From positions 1 through 21,084 of the forward strand of contig CAYPBK010000041.1 in assembly GCA_964408955.1 (NCBI GenBank): a stretch of 21,084 bases of DNA, written 5' to 3'. A program made the position numbers and the translations under genes. The notes below the pieces were generated by a model that was not told where the DNA came from, did no database searches, and saw only the letters and a list, made by a program, of their open reading frames with translations. Source of the DNA: JAAYKT01 sp964408955 (lineage in GTDB: Bacteria > Bacillota > Clostridia > Lutisporales > Lutisporaceae). Shown here in pieces: positions 16,092-21,084 of this stretch. The first letter of the stretch is position 1, and each line of letters starts with the position of its first letter.

Positions 16092-17792
16092 ATGAAGCTA
16101 CGCAAAAAAAGAAATTTTAGCTTAATTTTAACCTTGGCGTTGATACTTGGAATAACTCTAACGCCTGTTCAAAGCTTATTTGCTGATGAAAGCGAAGTGG
16201 TCAAGCTTACTATTGTCCATGTGAATGATGTTCACGGCAGAATTGAGGAAGGCAGCAATGACGGAATGGGATTTGCTAAAATGATGACTGTAGTTAAAGA
16301 GCTTAAAGCCCAAAATCCGAATTTACTTCTTTTAAATGCAGGTGACACAATACACGGATTACCCATTGTAACAGTATCAAAGGGTGAAGTCATGATAAAG
16401 CTAATGAATGAAATGGGATTCCATGCCATGGCACCGGGTAATCATGATTTTAACTATGGTTACGACAGACTGGTTGAATTAAAAAAACTTGCTGAATTTC
16501 CTATTATAGCTGCTAATATTGTTAAAAATGACGGCACCAGAGACTTTTCAGCTTATGAGATAAAAGAGATTGATGGTGTAAAGGTGGGAATATTCGGCTT
16601 AGCAACACCAGAGACTAAATTTAAGGCTAATCCGAAGTATACTGAGGGAATAGATTTTGAAGACCCCTTAAAAACTGCAAAAGCTATGGTAGAAGACTTA
16701 AAGGATAAAGTCGATATCATCATTGCCTTAGCTCATATTGGGGATGACGAGGATGCTGATCCTTCTTCTTTAGAAATAGCTGAAAAGGTTGAAGGAATAG
16801 ATGTTCTCGTTGACGGTCACAGCCACAGCCTATATCCCGAAGGAAAACTGATAAATAATACTTTGGTAGTTCAAGCCGAGGATTATGTTAAAAATATAGG
16901 GATTGTGAATATTGAACTAAAAGACGGCGAAATTATAAAAAAGGAAGCCAAACTATTTACAAAGGATGATGCCAAGGATGTAATTCCTGACGAAGGGATA
17001 GCTAAACTCATTGAAGGTTTTAAAAGTGAGAATAAAGAGGTTACTGATGTAGTTATAGGTAGCACAAAAGTAAGACTGGACGGAGAAAGAGAAATAGTGA
17101 GAGCCGGAGAGTCCAATTTAGGAAATCTTATCGCAGATGCATTGTTAAAGGCGGCTGACGCAGATGCCGCTATAGTAAATGGCGGTGGCATAAGAACGAG
17201 CATTGAAATAGGTGAGATTACAAAAGAGGACATTTTGACATTGTCACCCTTTGGCAATTATGGGGTGTTATTAGGGCTTAAAGGTTCGGATATACTTGCG
17301 GCGTTAGAAAATGGAGTTGCTGTGTATCCCGATGCTTTTGGTGGATTTCCACAGGTTGCGGGGATGACATTTAGAGTAGACCCAAGCAAAGAAGCGGGTG
17401 AAAGAGTAATCGAGCTAAAGATTAAAGGAGAACCCATTGATTTAGATAAAACATATAAATTAGCAACTAATGATTTTATGGCAGTCGGCGGTGATAAATA
17501 TGTATCTTTTTTAAATGGTGAACTTTTAGGTGAATTTGAGGCCTTGGAAGAGATTATTGCAGATTATATCAGCGAATTAGGTGAAGTGGATATTATAGCG
17601 GAAGGCAGAATTGTGTACGAAGAGGCAAAAGTGACTGTTGAAGAAGAAGCTTATGTCGTGAAAGCCGGAGATGTGCTATGGAAAATCGCAGAAAAATTTG
17701 GCAAGACATGGCAAGAGTTTGCAGAATACAATAAGCTCAAAGATGCACATTTGATATTTCCCGGACAGAAATTATTAGTACCTGCTAAATAA
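16092..17792 (+). CDS. Secreted 5'-nucleotidase/cyclic phosphodiesterase family protein with C-terminal LysM
   Basis: 566 residues; AAGGGAG sits about 8 nt before ATG 16092. A signal peptide (1-31, cleavage after SLFA) exports it. The N-terminal metallophosphatase domain has the dinuclear metal motifs NDVHGR (45-50), GDT (84-86), GNHD (116-119), H215 (LAHIGDD) and GHSHS (242-246). The C-terminal 5'-nucleotidase domain (~315-510) has NGGGIR (363-368), FGNYG (387-391) and GGDKY (466-470), used in nucleotide binding. Residues 519-564 form a LysM domain (YVVKAGDVLWKIAEKFGKTW ... FPGQKLLVP), which binds peptidoglycan. By family, it would remove phosphate from extracellular nucleotides or 2',3'-cyclic nucleotides for nucleoside and phosphate salvage at the wall. 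The exact substrate cannot be read; UDP-sugar hydrolase or UshA/YfkN-type activity are alternatives. It is a single-gene transcript by layout. Confidence 0.93.
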   Translation: MKLRKKRNFSLILTLALILGITLTPVQSLFADESEVVKLTIVHVNDVHGRIEEGSNDGMGFAKMMTVVKELKAQNPNLLLLNAGDTIHGLPIVTVSKGEVMIKLMNEMGFHAMAPGNHDFNYGYDRLVELKKLAEFPIIAANIVKNDGTRDFSAYEIKEIDGVKVGIFGLATPETKFKANPKYTEGIDFEDPLKTAKAMVEDLKDKVDIIIALAHIGDDEDADPSSLEIAEKVEGIDVLVDGHSHSLYPEGKLINNTLVVQAEDYVKNIGIVNIELKDGEIIKKEAKLFTKDDAKDVIPDEGIAKLIEGFKSENKEVTDVVIGSTKVRLDGEREIVRAGESNLGNLIADALLKAADADAAIVNGGGIRTSIEIGEITKEDILTLSPFGNYGVLLGLKGSDILAALENGVAVYPDAFGGFPQVAGMTFRVDPSKEAGERVIELKIKGEPIDLDKTYKLATNDFMAVGGDKYVSFLNGELLGEFEALEEIIADYISELGEVDIIAEGRIVYEEAKVTVEEEAYVVKAGDVLWKIAEKFGKTWQEFAEYNKLKDAHLIFPGQKLLVPAK

Positions 17793-17814
17793 AAAGGTTA
17801 TATACAAAATAAAA

Positions 17815-17841
17815 GAGGCAGCCACATGATGTAGTTGCCTC
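17815..17841. terminator. Possible terminator hairpin after the nucleotidase gene
   Basis: GAGGCA (17815-17820) pairs with TGCCTC (17836-17841) and the stem extends inward with a G-T wobble and one mismatch. It is preceded by AAAATAAAA but has no T-run behind it, so efficiency as a + strand terminator is uncertain. Confidence 0.45.
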
Positions 17842-17854
17842 ATATGAAGTTAAT

Positions 17855-17888
17855 TAAATGCAAACCACTGCTGGGTGGTTTGCATTTA
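17855..17888. terminator. Second hairpin downstream of the nucleotidase gene
   Basis: A perfect 14-bp stem (TAAATGCAAACCAC, 17855-17868, with 17875-17888) around a 6-nt loop TGCTGG. The A/T-rich base of the stem supplies CATTTA downstream. Probably the main terminator of this transcript; no clean U-tract follows. Confidence 0.55.
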
Positions 17889-18158
17889 TGCTTTAAATCT
17901 TCTTGCAATTAACTAGATGATATATAATAGCTATATGGTATGATGGAAAAATAGAGCACATGACAGGGGATATGGCATAATAAAAAGGAATATAAAAGGG
18001 CTGAATATTTCTATTTTGAAAGTGTCAATAAAAGCGATATAATATATGTAATACGAAAATGACTTACCGAGGATACTCTTCCTTTGCAAGAAGATTTATA
18101 AATATTTTTATTTAGAATATTATTATGTACAAGCCTAATTCAAATAGGGGGGATATGC
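17889..18158. other. Gene-free upstream region of the second regulator
   Basis: AT-rich, no ORF recognised. It holds the promoter at 18016-18043 and a leader of roughly 110 nt. No riboswitch or long repeat seen. Confidence 0.5.
18016..18043 (+). promoter_or_regulatory. Promoter of the second MalT-like regulator
   Basis: -35 TTGAAA (18016-18021), 16-bp spacer, perfect -10 TATAAT (18038-18043). Its position and strength make it a good sigma-A promoter for the gene starting at 18159. Confidence 0.6.
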
Positions 18159-20615
18159 GTGCCCAGGTTCAAAAAGTTAATACCTCAGATACAGTTCTTT
18201 CCCAAAAGGCTTACGGAAAAGCTAAACCTAATAAAAGCCTATCCTTTGACTCTTGTTGAAGCGCCGTCCGGTTTTGGTAAAACAACGGCTTTGCAGTATT
18301 TTTTTTATAACGTCATATCAAATGCAACGCCTGTCTATTGGTATACAGTATCAACCTCCCGACCCTTGGACGCTTGGAAAGCTTTTTGTGAAAATATCGG
18401 GGCTTTTGATGCGGATAGCGGGAAAGACCTCTTTGATATAGGCATACCCGGTGAAGATAATCTGGCATTTATCAAAGAAATTTTTTATAAAATTAAATGC
18501 GCCGAGGAGACCTATGTTGTCATAGATGATTTTGCCGCATGGGAGCTGCCCTTTGCCGGCGAGTTTATTATGGCGCTGTCTTTGCATAATTGTAAAAACC
18601 TCCATATTGTTATCTCCACCCAACTATTATCGGCGAAGGAACATAGCATTATAATGGAAAGCGGCAGATTACATATCTTGACCGAATCCACTTTGGCTTT
18701 TAAAAGGGAAGATATTAATGATTATTACAGACAAGCAGGCATCACGCTGAATAGAAATCAACTAGAAGAAGTTTCAGAAATCACAGAAGGATGGATAATG
18801 GCATTATATCTACAGCTGCTTTCTTTTATTGAAATAGGAAAATTTGAAACAGGCGATATGGATAACCTTATCAGAAAGGCTCTTTGGGACAGGCTTACAC
18901 AAAAGGAACGTGATTTTCTCCTTTCCATATCGATATTTCATAGGTTTTCTCTTACACAAGCCACTTCCCTGTCAGGGATGGATAAGGAAGAGACGGAGAA
19001 CTTTTTAAAGGAGAAAAGAGTATTTGTTCATTTTGACAGAGAGAGCGAAACCTTTTACCTTCATAGTTTGTTTCAAAAATTTCTCATGGACCAATTTACC
19101 CTTCTTCCGGAACCAAAGCAAAGAGAGCATTATTTGGCAGGGGGAGATATTGCCAAAGAAGCCGGAGATCGGGGCAATACTTTGAAATTTTATTACTTGT
19201 CCGGTAAGTGGGAAAAACTTTTGTCCCTTCCTCTTACCAGCTATGACTTAGCAGATATCGCCAATGATACGACGAAGTCCATGATACTTGATATATTGGA
19301 AAATACAAGTTTTGATATAAAGATAAAGTACCCTAAAGCAATAGTGCCCCTTGCCTTTACTTTATTTTTTCTTCATGAAAACCGCAAGCTTATGGCCATG
19401 GAAGATGAGATACGGCAAATTACCTTGCAAAGTGATCTGCCCCATGGGGAAAAAAATAGATTGCTGGGGGAAATGGAGCTTTTACTTTCTTTTTTGGAAT
19501 ACAACAAAATAGACGCCATGAGTATGAGGCATCGCAAGGCCTTGGCATTGTTGGGAGGTCCGGCGCAGCTTATAAACGCAAAAAGTACATGGACCTTTGG
19601 TTCTCCTTCTATACTTTTTTTGTATTACCGTGAGGCGGGAAAATTGGATGAAGAGTTGGGACAAATGGATGAGTGCATGCCTGTATATTATGCCCTAACG
19701 GAAGGGCACGGCAGCGGCTCGGAAGCGATAATGCGGGCGGAGGCATGCTTTATGAGGGGCGATATAGATGATGGAGAAATCCTCTGCCATAAAGCTATGC
19801 ACATTGCTTATAACAAGAATCAAAACAGCATATACCAATGCGGCCTATTTCTACTTGCCAGGATTGCCCTGTTTAAAAACAACAGAACCATGTTTATGGA
19901 TTCCATGGAGTCCATAACATCATGGGCGAAACATAACAAAGAAGATTTATGCCGTTATACTCTTGACCTTGTTAAAAGCTATTTCTATGCTTTAACCAAT
20001 AATGTTTCAGACATGCCTTTATGGATGGCGGAGGGCGATATCACTGATAAAAGATTGGTTATGATGGTGCAGCCTTTTGCCTGCCTGATATACGCTCGTC
20101 ATTTGCTGAATAAAAAGGAATATTTAAAGTTGATAGGTGTGTGTGAATATCTGATAGGTATATCCTCTATTTTTCCGAATATGCTTTCCAAAGTCTATGC
20201 AAATATTTATCTTGCACAGGCGTACAATGCAACGGGTAAAAAGACCAAAGCTTCGGATACCCTAAAAGAAGCACTAAGTATTGCCCTTTCCGACAATATA
20301 TTGATTCCCTTTGCAGAAAATTGGGACGGGTTAAAAAAGTTGATGCCCGAAGACTCTATGGACAAGGATATGTTATGCAGAATTGAAGAATTATCAATGA
20401 AGCTAAATAATGCTATAAGCATTTTAGGTACAAATAAATATAACCTAACTCCCAGAGAAAATGAAGTAATAGAGTTAGTAAAGCAAGGCCTTAGCAATAA
20501 GGAAATAGCTGCCGCATTATACATCTCCCTGTCTACAGCGAAGACTCTCCTTGGTCGCATTTATGAAAAAACAGGGGTCTCGTCTAAAACACAATTAGTT
20601 CAATTGGATTTATAA
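18159..20615 (+). CDS. MalT-like LuxR-family transcriptional regulator (STAND ATPase), paralogue 2
   Basis: 818 residues with a GTG start at 18159, supported by AGGGGGGAT about 4-6 nt upstream. The NTPase module shows Walker A APSGFGKTT (35-43), Walker B YVVIDD (119-124) and TEGW. The motif aligned with LLSR of paralogue 1 reads VIST (151-154), so the arginine is missing here. A helical sensor region follows, and a C-terminal LuxR HTH (762-818: LTPRENEVIELVKQGLSNKE, STAKTLLGRIYEKTGV). It is clearly related to the regulator at 4805-7324 throughout, with collinear WTFGSPS (478-484), ECMP (505-508) and GHGSG (516-520), but is well diverged. It has its own promoter and terminator, so it may regulate genes elsewhere or the neighbouring nucleotidase gene. 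The inducer is unknown. Confidence 0.92.
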   Translation: MPRFKKLIPQIQFFPKRLTEKLNLIKAYPLTLVEAPSGFGKTTALQYFFYNVISNATPVYWYTVSTSRPLDAWKAFCENIGAFDADSGKDLFDIGIPGEDNLAFIKEIFYKIKCAEETYVVIDDFAAWELPFAGEFIMALSLHNCKNLHIVISTQLLSAKEHSIIMESGRLHILTESTLAFKREDINDYYRQAGITLNRNQLEEVSEITEGWIMALYLQLLSFIEIGKFETGDMDNLIRKALWDRLTQKERDFLLSISIFHRFSLTQATSLSGMDKEETENFLKEKRVFVHFDRESETFYLHSLFQKFLMDQFTLLPEPKQREHYLAGGDIAKEAGDRGNTLKFYYLSGKWEKLLSLPLTSYDLADIANDTTKSMILDILENTSFDIKIKYPKAIVPLAFTLFFLHENRKLMAMEDEIRQITLQSDLPHGEKNRLLGEMELLLSFLEYNKIDAMSMRHRKALALLGGPAQLINAKSTWTFGSPSILFLYYREAGKLDEELGQMDECMPVYYALTEGHGSGSEAIMRAEACFMRGDIDDGEILCHKAMHIAYNKNQNSIYQCGLFLLARIALFKNNRTMFMDSMESITSWAKHNKEDLCRYTLDLVKSYFYALTNNVSDMPLWMAEGDITDKRLVMMVQPFACLIYARHLLNKKEYLKLIGVCEYLIGISSIFPNMLSKVYANIYLAQAYNATGKKTKASDTLKEALSIALSDNILIPFAENWDGLKKLMPEDSMDKDMLCRIEELSMKLNNAISILGTNKYNLTPRENEVIELVKQGLSNKEIAAALYISLSTAKTLLGRIYEKTGVSSKTQLVQLDL

Positions 20616-20656
20616 ATAAAAAAATGGCCACTTGACCGACATACAAATTTTATTAT

Positions 20657-20687
20657 GCATCTTATCATATAATAAGGTGCTTTTTTT
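20657..20687 (+). terminator. Intrinsic terminator of the second regulator
   Basis: A 9-bp stem GCATCTTAT (20657-20665) with ATAAGGTGC (20672-20680), one wobble pair, 6-nt loop, followed directly by seven T residues (20681-20687). Confidence 0.8.
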
Positions 20688-20700
20688 ATATAGTAGGAAA

Positions 20701-20736
20701 GTGCTCCTTTTTCACGAAAGGAAGAAAAAGGAGCAC
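20701..20736. terminator. Perfect hairpin between convergent genes
   Basis: A 12-bp perfect stem GTGCTCCTTTTT (20701-20712) with 20725-20736 and a 12-nt loop. It lies beyond the stop of the - strand gene at 20782 and probably ends that transcript, although no U-tract follows on either strand. Confidence 0.5.
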
Positions 20737-20781
20737 ATGTAATAGGGTGGGAAAACAAAGAAACTTAATATAAATATTAAA

Positions 20782-21018
20782 TCATTTATTGTATTCGTAA
20801 TGGACACCACGAATACCGGTATAGGATTTCGGAGTCATAATGCCCTCACAAACCTGACAAAAAGGCTGAGGTGGCACAGATGGATTAAGGCCATCAAATA
20901 AATTATCTTCTTCCAGCTGAATAACAATAAAACGTGGAACCCAGAGTGTATAGCCACATTTGGTACAAACGAACTCTATTAAATCATCCTGTATAGAAAA
21001 ACCTTCAAGAATATTCAT
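20782..21018 (-). CDS. Small zinc-ribbon-like protein of unknown function
   Basis: 78 residues on the - strand. ATG at 21018 is preceded by AAGGAGG with 5-nt spacing, an excellent ribosome site that supports a real gene. Two CxxC pairs (C18/C21 in CTKC, C54/C57 in CQVC) resemble a four-cysteine zinc ribbon, separated by a 32-residue hydrophobic/acidic insert. I do not recognise the family. There is no signal peptide or membrane segment, so it is probably cytoplasmic. It is convergent with the second regulator, and its promoter region runs to the window edge. Confidence 0.75.
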   Translation of the reverse strand: MNILEGFSIQDDLIEFVCTKCGYTLWVPRFIVIQLEEDNLFDGLNPSVPPQPFCQVCEGIMTPKSYTGIRGVHYEYNK

Positions 21019-21056
21019 AAAAACCTCCTTAAAATATTTACTAAGTATCAGGTACT

Positions 21057-21062
21057 ATTATA
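21057..21062 (-). promoter_or_regulatory. Candidate -10 element of the zinc-ribbon gene
   Basis: TATAAT on the - strand, about 39 nt upstream of the ATG. The matching -35 falls at the window edge (TTAATA) and is weak or incomplete. Confidence 0.5.
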
Positions 21063-21084
21063 AAGTGTTTAGAAAATTTATTAA

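Noticed and set aside
17815..17888. Paired hairpins as a riboswitch for the second regulator
   Set aside because: They lie upstream of that gene's promoter at 18016-18043 and directly after the nucleotidase stop, so terminators explain them better.

Overview
The window looks like chromosomal DNA from an anaerobic, S-layer-bearing Firmicute, most likely Clostridia. The reasons are AT-rich codon use, strong AGGAGG-type ribosome sites, SLH-domain surface proteins, an ECF vitamin transporter, oxygen-sensitive class III ribonucleotide reductase and large MalT-like LuxR regulators. No RNA genes, insertion sequences or CRISPR arrays were seen. Ten genes are on the + strand and one small gene at the right edge is on the - strand.

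Region 1 (1-4698) is a tightly coupled operon. It holds the 3' end of an SLH-domain surface protein, a membrane-anchored DUF4430 (transcobalamin-like) protein, an EcfT permease, and one long protein carrying two ABC ATPases plus an ECF S-component. I infer a surface-to-cytoplasm vitamin uptake pathway, probably for cobalamin or another corrinoid, in which the extracellular parts resemble eukaryotic intrinsic factor/transcobalamin. The A-A-S fusion is unusual and carries a G7 tract in its linker.

Region 2 (4805-12554) holds a MalT/LuxR-type STAND regulator, a strong hairpin terminator, a small DUF2442 protein, and a 1620-residue secreted protein. The large protein appears to combine an aerolysin/ETX-MTX2-like pore-forming module, about six Ig-like repeats (five with a DQYG motif), a Gly-rich linker and three SLH domains. 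This is the most striking object in the window: a putative pore-forming protein tethered to the S-layer.

Region 3 (12573-15761) is the anaerobic ribonucleotide reductase operon nrdG-nrdD, bounded by hairpin terminators. It is preceded by a sigma-A-type promoter with two NrdR-like boxes centred 31 bp apart; one box lies in the -35/-10 spacer.

Region 4 (15762-17888) is a 411-nt gene-free stretch, then a secreted 5'-nucleotidase-family metallophosphoesterase with a C-terminal LysM cell-wall-binding domain. Region 5 (17889-21084) is a second MalT-like regulator, a diverged paralogue of the first with its own promoter. It faces a convergent 78-residue zinc-ribbon-like gene across a hairpin-rich intergenic region.

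All family assignments come from reading motifs by eye; no database search was run.
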